Shown: positions 42,586 to 54,400 of the stretch, piece by piece
How positions within the stretch are numbered: the stretch's first letter is position 1
How the letters are laid out: the number at the start of each line of letters is the position of its first letter
From: Perca fluviatilis
Taxonomy: Eukaryota; Chordata; Actinopteri; Perciformes; Percidae
Assembly (NCBI RefSeq): GCF_010015445.1
Contig: NC_053112.1
Location: 7,396,903-7,460,902, forward strand
Direction: 5' to 3'
Length of the DNA: 64,000 bases
Position numbers and translations under genes: made by a program
Notes under the pieces: generated by a model
Told to the model about the DNA's origin: nothing
What the model saw: only the letters and a program-made list of their open reading frames with translations
The model's database searches: none

Positions 42586-43231
42586 TAGGGTTGGGTACCG
42601 TCGTAAACGGTAGTAACGAGACCGAATAAGAAGGAAAATTTCAGTGCCTCATTCCGATGCCCGACTTATTTTTATTTTTTTTCAGAAGCATCGCTGCACA
42701 GGGCGCTACGTTACCGTTAGCTCGTAGCTGGATTAAACCCAACGGTTAAAACGCTGACCGCTAACGTTGAGCGGTGTAAAGTGTGACTGTATTTCCCTGT
42801 AGAGGATCCCAACAGCGGGACCTAACAGTTTCCATAACAGTCTGACTGTAGCTGCCGTTGTAGTTAAAACAACACAGACTGTGCGTTCACTTGAAACTCG
42901 CCAGCCTCGTGGTGCATTCAAAGTTATTGTAAAATACCCTTTTCGCATCTGGTGCTTGTTTTTGTCGTTTAACAGCAATTTACTGGTGAAATAAGTCACG
43001 GTTATAAGTTATTATTAATGAAATCATCTAATTTTGAACATATATGGCCTTAGCAATAAACAAGCTGTTCTTTAATGTCGCCGACTGTCGTTTTTTTTAT
43101 ATTTTATATTATATACATTATAAATATATGATATATATTTCGGTTCAGGCACAATTTAGGCACCGGCACCGTTTTAAAAGTATCGTTTTAGCACCGGTAT
43201 CGTAAAAAAAACCAAACAGTACCCAACCCTA
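42586..43231. mobile_element. hAT-type element, intergenic
   Basis: The ends are TAGGGTTGGGTACCG and CAGTACCCAACCCTA, with flanks GTTATATA (42578-42585) and GTCATATA (43232-43239), an 8-bp duplication with one change. A further fragment with 'tatcggccgatatatcgg' lies just before, at about 42275-42360. Confidence 0.8.
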
Positions 43232-43499
43232 GTCATATAAAATATGATTCTGTACTTACATGTACACGTCCCAGGCTTAGCGTCCCGTACGTCACCGTAG
43301 AAACAACGTCTTGCAGCCTGAAAACAATTCTTTTTAAAACTTCAACTTTTCTCTTTTTCGTCAAACACTGAGGAAAAGATAAAGAAAGAAAAAACACCCT
43401 CACAGCTCCACGTTGATTCAAGTTCATAATTCTTCTTATTAAAACTGTTTTTATTAATTTATTCTCTATTAAAATAAAATCAAAAAAAAAAAAAAAAAA

Positions 43500-44489
43500 A
43501 AAAAAAAAGGTCAATCAGAACACAGCAGAAGAAGCGAAAAATAAACAATAGATTATGGAATGTACTTCAGTAAAGAAAAATAAAAAGCTCCAGCTGGTCC
43601 AACATGGGGAGAGGGGTGGGGTGGGGGCTTTTATTATACAACCACAGTCAAATAAAGCACCGCTTTGATATATTCATATATATATAAAGATATTTTATAT
43701 ATATATTTATATAGTTTTCATATACACCTTCAGGCAATGACTCAGAGAGGATTCTTTACAGAATCAAGTTTCTCGTGGTTCTCTTAATGTACAGGTAAAC
43801 TTCGCTTCTGGATAATTAAACCGCAGAAAAAAAGTCAAGGCAACTTTCTTTTTTTTTTTTTTTTGCCTCGTTCGTAAAGTACAAAACTGGCACAGAGGAC
43901 GACCGTTTTTTTTTTTTTATACACAGTAAAAATACAATAAAATTAAATTACATACAGGAGACAAAAGTTCTGTAAACCTTTCCCCGTAACAGCAAACCTC
44001 AAACAAATAAAATCACTTTCCAAAAAAACTAATTCAAAATCAGTATAAAACACACAAAATGAAAAAAAATAAAATAAATGAGAAAAGAAAAATGTGCTAT
44101 AGCTTGTACGACATTTTCTCTTTTTTACTTCTTTTATTTGTCAAACGGGAGGGTTGGGTTTTGGGGGTGGGCCGGCTGACCGTGGAGTCGGAGTGGAGTT
44201 TATTTTTAAATTTTTATTTTATTTAATAGAGCGAAACGACACGGCGAGAGCCACTGAAGCTGGAAAACCCGCCCGACTGAACATCAGCAGAAGGCAACGA
44301 ACAGCAGCGCACAAACAGCAGAAGAAGAAGAAGAAACCGAAAAACAGAAAAAAAAAAAAAAGTTTGGTTTTTTTTTTTTCCCCTCTGAGAAGAATTCAGA
44401 TTTCCAAATAGAGAGAGAGAGAGAGAAAAAAAGGAAAAAAAAACAATGTTTTTTGTTAAAGATCTCATGGCGGCTGTGAGTTGATGATG
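43500..44489 (-). promoter_or_regulatory. Probable usp34 3' UTR
   Basis: This AT-rich, A- and T-run-rich stretch lies directly downstream (on the minus strand) of the usp34 stop. Minus-strand AATAAA hexamers appear as TTTATT on the plus strand at several points (for example near 44128, 44200-44220 and 43630). No open frame or recognisable repeat lies in most of it. The 3' end is not determined. Confidence 0.35.
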
Positions 44490-44811
44490 TCATGAAGAGG
44501 GCGGGCCCTTAACAGACAGTTTGCTAACTATGGCGATGGTGGCTTCCACCGTCCTGTACAGCATGTCCAGCATGTCGGGCTGGGGGGGGCTGGCGCCCGG
44601 AAACACCTGCAGCGAGGAAGAGGAGGAGGAGGAGGAGGGGGAGGGGTCGCTGCCGCCGTCTGGCCCCTCCCCCACAAACCCAGAGGCCAATGGGAAGGCA
44701 GCGTCCTCCGAGAGGGGCGTGGCCGCGCTGCCCTTAGAGCCCGCCTCTTTCTCTTCCTTCCCTTCCTCCGACGTAGCACACATGGCCTCCCCTCTCCTCC
44801 TCCTCTTCTCC

Positions 44812-44844
<33 letters not shown>

Positions 44845-45301
44845 ACCGCGGCCGCCATGCGCCGCGGTGGCTCCGCCTCCTCCTCCGCCGCCGGCACAAA
44901 CCCCTCCCCGGCCTCGTGCAGCAGCGAGGAGGAGGACGAGAACGAGGAGGAGGAGGAGGAGGACGACGACGCCTCCATCTTCTCCTCCTTGGGGGAGGGG
45001 GAGGAGTCCAGGTTGCCCGGGGCGACCGGGGGAGCGGGGTCGGGAGAGGGCGGGTCCTGCTCCGTGCCCGGGTCGATCAGCGAGGACGAGTCCCGCGTCT
45101 CCGTGTCCGAGGTGCTGGCGGGCGTCAGCGCCTCCTGCTGGTCGGGCTTGGGCTCGCCGCACGGCGGCAGGGCCGAGGAGGAAGAGGAGGTGGAGGCCAC
45201 GCAGAGCGGCGCCACCGCCGCCGCAGATTCCCCCGTTCTGTCCTCGTCACTGCTCACCCTCCGTCGCTTCACCGGGGTCGCCCCTTCGTCCTCAACTGAG
45301 A

Positions 45302-45395
<94 letters not shown>

Positions 45396-45661
45396 GACAG
45401 ACAGACAGACACACACACAGACAGACACACAGAGACACGCACACAGACACACACACACAGATGCACACACACAGATGCACACACACAGATGCACACAGAC
45501 AGACAGACAGAGACAGACAAACACAGACAGACAGACGCACACACAGACAGACAGACAGACAGACAGAGACACACACACACACACACACACAGACAGAGAC
45601 GCACACACACAGACAGACAGACAGACAGAGACACACACACAGAGACAGACAGACATACACA

Positions 45662-45731
<70 letters not shown>

Positions 45732-47147
45732 GACAGACAGACAGACAGAGACGCACACACACACACACAGACAGAGAGACACACACACACACACACAAAC
45801 AGACAGAGAGACACACACACACAGAGACACACACACACACACAGTTTTTGTTATGACCTGCTTCATGTAGTTCTATCCAATCCACTTTATTTATATAGCA
45901 CAATTTTAACAAACACAAGGTTTCCAAAGTGCTGCACAAAAAGATATAACCGAATAAATAGATAACAATAAAAGCACAGAGGTACCCAATATAAAGATAA
46001 ATGCTATAAAATTAAAATAAAATGAAATAAGTAGAATAAATAAAAACTAAAATGCACTGTCCGCACACAATTAAAAAAAGCAAGTATACACTGGAACATA
46101 GGGTCAGTTTCAGCAGATATGACAAAGATAGTTTTAGTCTTACCTACTGCACCTTTAAAAGGTATAGTGGAGGATTTTCCCGAATTTTAGAAAAGAACCG
46201 CCCTCTGTACTTTTTGAAAAAATGCACATGCGCAACACTCTGCCTGCTCCCGAGACGTAACGCCTATTAAACGTGTGCACGAGAGTGCACTGTTTACAAG
46301 TTGCTGTCGGCATGGTTCATACAAGCTACTTTCAGAAAGAAGATTTGCACTTTTTCACAAATTGAGATGTTTACCGTGTCTGCGCGGTGCGTGACTTGTG
46401 CCAGGGCTAGCATCGCTAATCATAGCTTAGCTACATCAACTTTTAGTAGCAGTGATTTTAAAAGGATTTCTCCAAATAGCACGCCAAACTTTACCTGTCG
46501 AGTAGAAACTTCGCGACTGAGGCATCGGTGGAGAGCCCAACCTGTGCTTTTAGCGCACGCCAGCGTGTGAAATGGTCTCCCAAAAACACTCGTCTTGAGA
46601 ACGGCGAGCTTTCATGAACGGCTGAAACCGTAGCTCACCACACATATACACCTGAAAGTATTCATGCGCAGAAAGCGAAAACTACCCTAGGGACGAGCAC
46701 GTACGACGGCCTTACGTATACATATCACCAGACTGATTGACAACCAGGAGGACCAATTATTTTGATGATCCACCCGGAAAAAGAAAATCCTCCACAATAC
46801 CTTTAATTATTGTATAAAACCCTTTTCAATCTCTAAATGTTCATATTTATTTCAGTTTCAGGACTTCAGCTTCTGAATCAGGTCAATATTTCCCAACTAG
46901 GTCTGAAGCGTGTGTGTGTGTGTGTTGTACCTTTGGCCTTCTGGTCCTTGGCCTCGAGCTCCAGAGCGCTGCGCTGCTGGACACAGACCCGGCAGCGATC
47001 CAGCAGCTCCTGCAGCGCGGGGCAGAGGGCCGGGTCCACGCTCTGGGGGGGCTGGACGGACAGCAGCAGCACCAACGCCCTCAGGTCCTGACGAACAGAG
47101 AGAGAGAGACGCTCAGTCTCAGACCAGAGATAAAAGGTGCTGTTTGG

Positions 47148-47194
<47 letters not shown>

Positions 47195-48394
47195 CGTACG
47201 GCGTTCAGCAGGCCGCTGGTCTTGCTGAGCTCCAGGCGGTGAGCCGCCAGCTCAGGCTGCAGGCTGCTCTGTTCACTCAGCAGGTTGGCCACCAAAACAC
47301 TGATCAGGTTGGAGCAGCTGGGACCAGACAGCACCTGGACCTACAGACAGACAGACAGACACAGACACACACACACACACACAGAGACGGACACAGACAC
47401 ACAGAGAGAGACAGACAGAGACACAGAGACACAGAGATACACACAGACAGAGACACAGACAGACAGACAGAGACACACACACAGAGTTAGGGCTGGGTTT
47501 AAAACTTTGATTTTCTAATCTATCATTGGAATGATCCGTAATCGATTCATAAAATCCCGAGAAGGATCTTTTAGGAGGCTGCGTTTTAAAGCTAGACTGA
47601 AGACGTTGGTATCATCTGAAACTAGACGATCTGAAGAACACATGTCATGTCATAGCTAAATAACGCTCCAAAAGTTAGGCGAAATTTTGGCGAGGGAATA
47701 ACCACCACGGCCGTTTTCACAGACATATGGCTTTATGTAGAACTTCTCTGCTCTAAAGAAAGCAGTTAGGCTGTCTCTACGTCACTACTTTGGGCTCAAT
47801 TCTTAACGGTAACATTCATATTTTTAGGTTACAGGTTAGAGGGTTCCTCGTACAATTTACAGCATTGGTTCTCTGAGAATCTCTTTCATATCAGAGCTCA
47901 ATTTCTATTGTAACTGATATATCCCAAATCGATATGGAATGAAATCAAAGTGGAACATTGTGAATCTGAATCGATGGAGGAAATCAGCGGCGAAAATGAG
48001 TTCCGATAGGGCGTGAGATAACGTTAGTCATCTGTTGCCAGATCTCGTGAGAGTTAGTTCCCGAGACAGACAGGTCAAAAAAAAAAAAAGAAAACTAATT
48101 TTCTCCTGATGATGTGTCTGTCTGAAAAATGCCATTTTAGTGTAACAATGTTGTGGAGATATGTGGCTTGTGTAAACTGGGTCCAAAAATACACTTTGGT
48201 GACTACGGGGCGAAAGAATCGCTCATAATGTGTGTTCACGTTTTTTTTTGTACCTTGTGCAGGAAGCAGGTGAGGAAGGAGTACGCGGCGTTGTTGTTGA
48301 GGAACGTCCTCTCGTCCATCAGGATGCACTTGATGTACTCGCTGAAGGCCGGATCCTCACACAGCAGCTTCACGCACGTTTTAGCCAGAACGGA
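44490..48394 (-). CDS. usp34: usp34 exons 16-19: C-terminal region and low-complexity tail
   Basis: The exons are 48394-48254, 47340-47200, 47087-46931 and the terminal 45295-44490. The terminal exon opens with a likely nuclear-localisation/phospho motif ([10 protein letters not shown]) and the conserved [20 protein letters not shown]. It then expands into Ser and Glu runs (separate stretches of about 9, 5 and 8 Ser, and one of about 12 Glu) with Arg and Gly patches. The end [20 protein letters not shown] recovers homology. The middle of the tail is longer and more repetitive than the mammalian protein as I remember it. The opposite strand across it is open for 449 codons, but only as an effect of composition. 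Confidence 0.92.
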
Positions 48395-50436
48395 CTGAAA
48401 GACAGATACATATCGCTTTATTGTTATTCTCCTTCGACGAGGCTCATTAAAAAACATGCAAACACACCTTTTAAACACGCAAAACGGCAGCGCTACAGAG
48501 TCTATTTTGTGTCGTTGGGAGTGGTTATTGCAGAGGGAATGAATCCTGTAATCCTGAATCGCAGTACTAAACAGGCGCTGTGTACTTTGAGCTGAAAGCT
48601 GCCAGGCAGTTCACTCTGATAGTGCATGTCCACAGTGGCGTTGATTTATTTTTTTAAAGCACCCATATTCTGCTCATTTTCAGGTTCATAACTGTATTTT
48701 AAGGTTGTACCAGAATAGGTTTACATGGTTTAATTTTCAAAAAACACCATATTGTTGTTGTACTGCACAGCTCTCTCTCACTGCTGCAGATCCTCTTTTC
48801 ACCTGGTTTCTGTTTTAGCTACAGAGTGAGACATCTTTTCTTCTTCTTCTTCTGTACCATCTTCGCACATGCGCAGTAGCTCAGATCGTAGATCATGTCA
48901 GCTAGCTAACTCTAGAGACAGTAAAAGAAAGGCTGTTTCTCCGACTTTGGTCAGTTACAAGGCAGGATCAGCTGGGAGACTTCTAAATGAGGGCGCACAT
49001 GTAAGTAGTTCTTTTGTAGATTATGGTGAACTTGTGTGTGTTGTAGCAGTGCTTTGCTATTGAGAACGATGTAGCATGCTAGCGTTAGCGTTAGCCGGCT
49101 AGCGCTAGCATTAGCCGGCTAACGCTATCGCTACGAGCTAACGGTTGTGGTTAGACAGATCATTTCGGACTGTGACGTCACAGTCCGAGGCCGATTTTGA
49201 ACAGCTCACTAGGAGACTGAAAGCAGGACACATTCAGAAACCGTATCTCACTCAAAACAGCATAGATGGATTTGTATGTGTGTATGTTTGTAAGTTTGTA
49301 TGTGTGTGGAAGCACCAGAGACACAAAAGAACACAGCAAATCCCAGAAAAAGTGTTTTTTTCATAATATGGGCACTTTAAGATTATTTTTTTGAGGCATT
49401 TATTACACAGGACAGCTGAAGATGTGAAAGGGGGAGAGAGAGAGAGAGGAGGATGACATGCAGCAAAGGGCTGCAGGTTGGAATTGAACACGCGGCCGCT
49501 ACGGCAAGGACTGAGCCTTTATATGGGGCGCATGCTCAACCAGGTGAGCCATCCGGGCGCCCCAAATGTAGCGTTGTTTTAGCCCAGCATTGTACGCTTG
49601 ACAGCCACGCCACTAGCAGTTTCTCTTCACTGACCAATGACAAGCAAAGAAAACAGGCTCCGCCCTCCTAAAAACCACGAGTGCCGCACCTGATTGGACG
49701 AACGCCTTGCTCGTGGGGCTGTCTGCTCCCAGATTTTCATAACAGACCAACATGGCAGGCATTTGTTTTGTCATGAAGTGTGTCCACCTTTATATTTTTC
49801 CTTATGCATTAGGTTTGCACGATATTGACAAAATGTGATATCGCGATATCGATGTTAATTTGTTGTCTATCTATTTCTTCACTTACACTGTCACTCTGTT
49901 GAAATATGCCCACACATGGTACGCTCCATAGGGTTTGTCACATAGTGGACCAGTGGTACGCTCCATAGGGTTTGTCACGTAGTGGACCAGTGGTACGCTC
50001 CATAGGGTTTGTCACGTAGTGGACCAGTGGTACGCTCCATAGGGTTTGTCACATAGTGGACCCGTGCGCTGATGTGCACATAAGTGGCACGGTAACCACG
50101 GTAACTGGCCAATGAAACCTGATCATTACAGTGTTTCAAGCTCTAAATCAAACACAACTAAGCCACACACAGCCAACTGACGGGACGCAGCGCTCCACAT
50201 ATAAACTAAATATTGCATACTTACACACTTTCGATATAATATTGTGCGACCTGATATCGCGATAACGCTATTGAGTCGATGTATCATGCAACCCCATAAA
50301 CAACAACCACATCAACCGTCTGTCTGGCGATAAAACGTCTTCAATTTGTGACGTACCTGCGACTGACAGAGCTCCGTCCACAGTTTGGGGAAGAGAGCAA
50401 GGTGGAGAGGAAGTCCTTCATAAGCGATCAACACAC

Positions 50437-50501
<65 letters not shown>

Positions 50502-50706
50502 TTGTATGTAAATATATCTGACTTTAGGTTTCTGTGTGCAGGTTCTGGTGTGTTTTCAGTTCACACACAGATTCCTACGTACTCAGTTTGACGAGCGTGT
50601 CGGTGAATTTCTCGCAGTTGATGGCGACACGACACAGCAGGTGGCTGAACTGGTGGTAGGACAAGAAGTAATCCAGCAGCATCCGGTCGTACACCTCGTC
50701 TTTACC

Positions 50707-50787
<81 letters not shown>

Positions 50788-51336
50788 ACACACACACATT
50801 ACTACCAATATCAGGCTCCTGCAGATTTTAAAGACCCAATGTGAAGATTATCTCAAACATTTTTTTAGTTTTACAGTTTTAAATTTAGTTTAATTTCAAA
50901 ACGCAGGAAAAGGAAGAGAGGAAGGGAGGAGAGCTGCAACAAACAATTACCTTCATTATCGATTAGTCAGCAGATTTTGAGTTTACGATGATATAAAACA
51001 GGGAAAAAGCAGAAAATCTTCACATTGGAAAACTCTAAACAAACAGCTGATGGGACAGAGAGGTTGTTTGAGATGAGGCAGAACGAAGCGGTCTTGGAGC
51101 CGCAGTTTCTCTCCACAGGCTGCCGAAGCGAAAAGCTTGACGGGAAAGGACTCGCGACTCTCCGACAGTAGGTGGAGAGACACGTGGTGGGGGGGGGGGG
51201 GGGGCGCCTTGCTGCTCTCCACCATGGACGGCAGCAGACACATGTTGAGCTCTGGTCTCGGAGGGCGGATGTTGTTCTTGGCTCCCATCAGCTTGATGTT
51301 CTCTCTGCAGGGCAGGTAAGGGCCGAACGACACTGA

Positions 51337-51412
<76 letters not shown>

Positions 51413-54400
51413 AAAAACTGCCCTTAATGGAAGGTTCCAATCAAAATTAGCGCCATGATAAGTCAACGAAAACTCATTTTAACAACCAGTGATGGGAGCA
51501 ACGCGTTACAAAAATAACGCAATTACAGTAATGTATTCCTTTTTGATGTAACGCAGTAATATAACGCATTACTTATTAAATGTCGGTAATATTATACCCG
51601 TTACAATCTCAGTAACGCGAGTTCCAACGCATTTTTAAAAAAATCCCCAACCGCGAAACATTTCGGCACAGAAAAAAATAATAAAAAGTCTGCGAGTGTT
51701 ATTTCCTGTTGCTGCATTCGGTGGTCGAGATGACTACAGAGACAGATACATTTGCGAGATGTTCATTATTTCCAGGAGTTATTACGCTGCGTTGAAGCGA
51801 TCTGTCCAGTCACTGTTCCCGTGGTCAGAGACAGAACCAGAGATGGTACCCTAGGGACATCTGTGTCCTGTCAGTGCCGACAGCAATGTGCCCGATATAA
51901 ACGTGTTGGGAATGAATGTTTATCATTACATTTTGTCAGCCGTGCAAAGTAACTATACCGTAGGCTACTTCGATTCAATTGTAAGGTGCTTTTAATTGAG
52001 TATTTTCATTTTCTCCTAATTATTAGGCTACTTCTAGTCCACCACAATTCAGCGTCAAGTAGGCTACTGTACGTTTTACTTAACTATTTATTTTATAGCT
52101 TTAGTTACTTTGCAGATTCAGATTAATAATACAAAATAATATGAATAAATTATGATGTATAAAGTGGATAAAGATGAGACTTTGTTGATGTGAAATTCTC
52201 AAGCTACCTGGCAAGTCATACTTCCGCTTTTATTTTTGGTGAAAGTAACTCAAAAGTAGTGTAAAGCATTACAATTCAGAGACTGAGAATATCGTGCTCC
52301 GTAATTTGTGAAATGAGGAAGCGATGCAGCAGTAACGTTGCGTACGGCTAGCAAAGACTCCCCAAGACTAAAGTTATTTGCATGTATTGACGATGTGAAC
52401 TAGGTTACCACGGGAGAACGTTGAGTCCCAAATACCACTGGCTCGTTAAAAACTACAGAAATAAGAACACCTAGAACAGATTAAAAATGGCCTATTAATT
52501 TGTGATTAATCGAGATGTAACTATGGACAACCATGCGATTAATCGAGATCAAATACTTTAATCAACTGACAGCCCTAGTTTTAATTAACAGAATAGATTT
52601 GCATAAGTTATTTAAAGGGTGATGAAGAGGAGGCTCACTGGGGATGTTGCTGTGGTGGTAGGTGCAGTGGTTGTGCTGCAGGAAGGGGACCAGAGTGTGC
52701 AGGAAGTCGTGAGGACTCAGCAAAACCAGCTCCTTCAGAACATCTGCAGGAACCAGAGCAAAGACACAACACGTTACAACCAGAGCCCAAAGTTACACCT
52801 TCACAGTGTTTGCTTTGTCTAGAGCTGCAAAGATGAATCCATAAGTTGACTATTTAGAGTCGGTTTGAGTCTTTTTTTCATTGAAAATTAAAGTATACAT
52901 TTTCTGATTCTAGCGTCTTAAATGTGAACATTTTCTAGTTTCTTCACTTTCGGACTGCAAGTAATACTTATTTTCATTGTGGATTAATCTGCTGTAGGGC
53001 TGCTCGATTATGGAAAAATCACAATCACGATTATTGATGATGAAAAGCTGTACATTGTCACATTTGAGAAGCTGAAACCATCAGATGTTTCAGGCATGAA
53101 GGACTTTAAAGAAAGTCGCTGATTCATTGTTGATTACAGACCAATCGTTTCAGCTCAAATCTTATATACGGTTTAGTAGTTAAATATAGAACTGCAAAGA
53201 TTAATCAATTAGGTGTCAACTATGCAATTAATCACCAACTATTTTCAGTGTTTCCTTTAGGGTTGTTTTCTTTTAGCAGTGGGGGCAGGTCTGTCTGAAT
53301 AACAAAATAATATAACCTCTGAATAGTTCTACTTGTTGTTAAATTGCAATGTGAGCAGCAGCCAATGGGGTGGGTGCATTATGTCGGCAGGATCATTTAA
53401 CTACACTGTGTCTGCCTTATTTCTGATACCGTGGTGCCAGAAATGTTGCCATGACGGGCTGCCAATACAAAATCAACATAGAGGAAACACCGATTTTGAT
53501 AATTGATTATTCTGTTTTGAGTCATTTTTTTTCTTGTTGAATGTGAATATTGTTCTAGTTCCTTCTCTCCTCTGTGACAGGAAACTGAAGATCTTTTGAG
53601 TTGTGGACAAAACAAGACATTTGAGGACGTCATCTTGGGGCTTTTTTGGGAAACACTGAAACACATTTTAGACACCAAACAACTCATCCATTCATCCAGA
53701 AAATAAATCGACAGATTAAATGCCAATGAAAATGATCGTTCGGTACAGCTCTAGTTTTTTCCAGCCAACAGTCCAAACCTTTTTACTAACACACTAACAT
53801 TATTAAGAGGTTTTCTAAGAGGTTAAAAATTATTCTAAACATCAATCATCGTGTGCATGTGTGTGCGCGTGTGTTACCCAAGCAGGCGTTGCGGAGCTCG
53901 GGCGGGCTGTAGGAGTTGAGAAGTGTGAGCAGCTTGTGGGCAAAGTCGATCCTCTCCTGCCACTGGATCAGAGCCTGCTTCACATCTGCACCACAGGATA
54001 CAGAAACATCTGCTCAGGACAAGCCTTTGTAGCTTTCCCTATGGAGCTGCACTTATTTCTGTGCTGCTGTAACACCTAAATGTCCCCTCTCGTGATCCAT
54101 ACAGGTTCATCGTACATATACGAATATAAAATATATTTTTAGTACAATATCTGAATAGTTTAGTATATAATAACTTCCTCTAATTCACAGGTCAAAATGT
54201 CCCTGGTGATTCCCTAAAGTGAAACACAAGTTGCTCCCTGGATGCTGTCCACTGCTCCTGATACTAAAAGTGTAACTACTGTTTTTTTTTCTAACTGGAC
54301 CCTATGTTCCTGTGTCTTTGTGTCTAAGTGACTGATGGGAACAACAATCTCTGACATTGGTCCAGTGTTAAGGGAGATCGCTGCAGTCGGCAGTGGAGAA

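Noticed and set aside
44521..45870. Plus-strand ORF of 449 codons opposite the usp34 last exon
   Set aside because: It is antisense to conserved usp34 codons, consists of Ser/Glu runs and a translated CA microsatellite, and is explained by composition.
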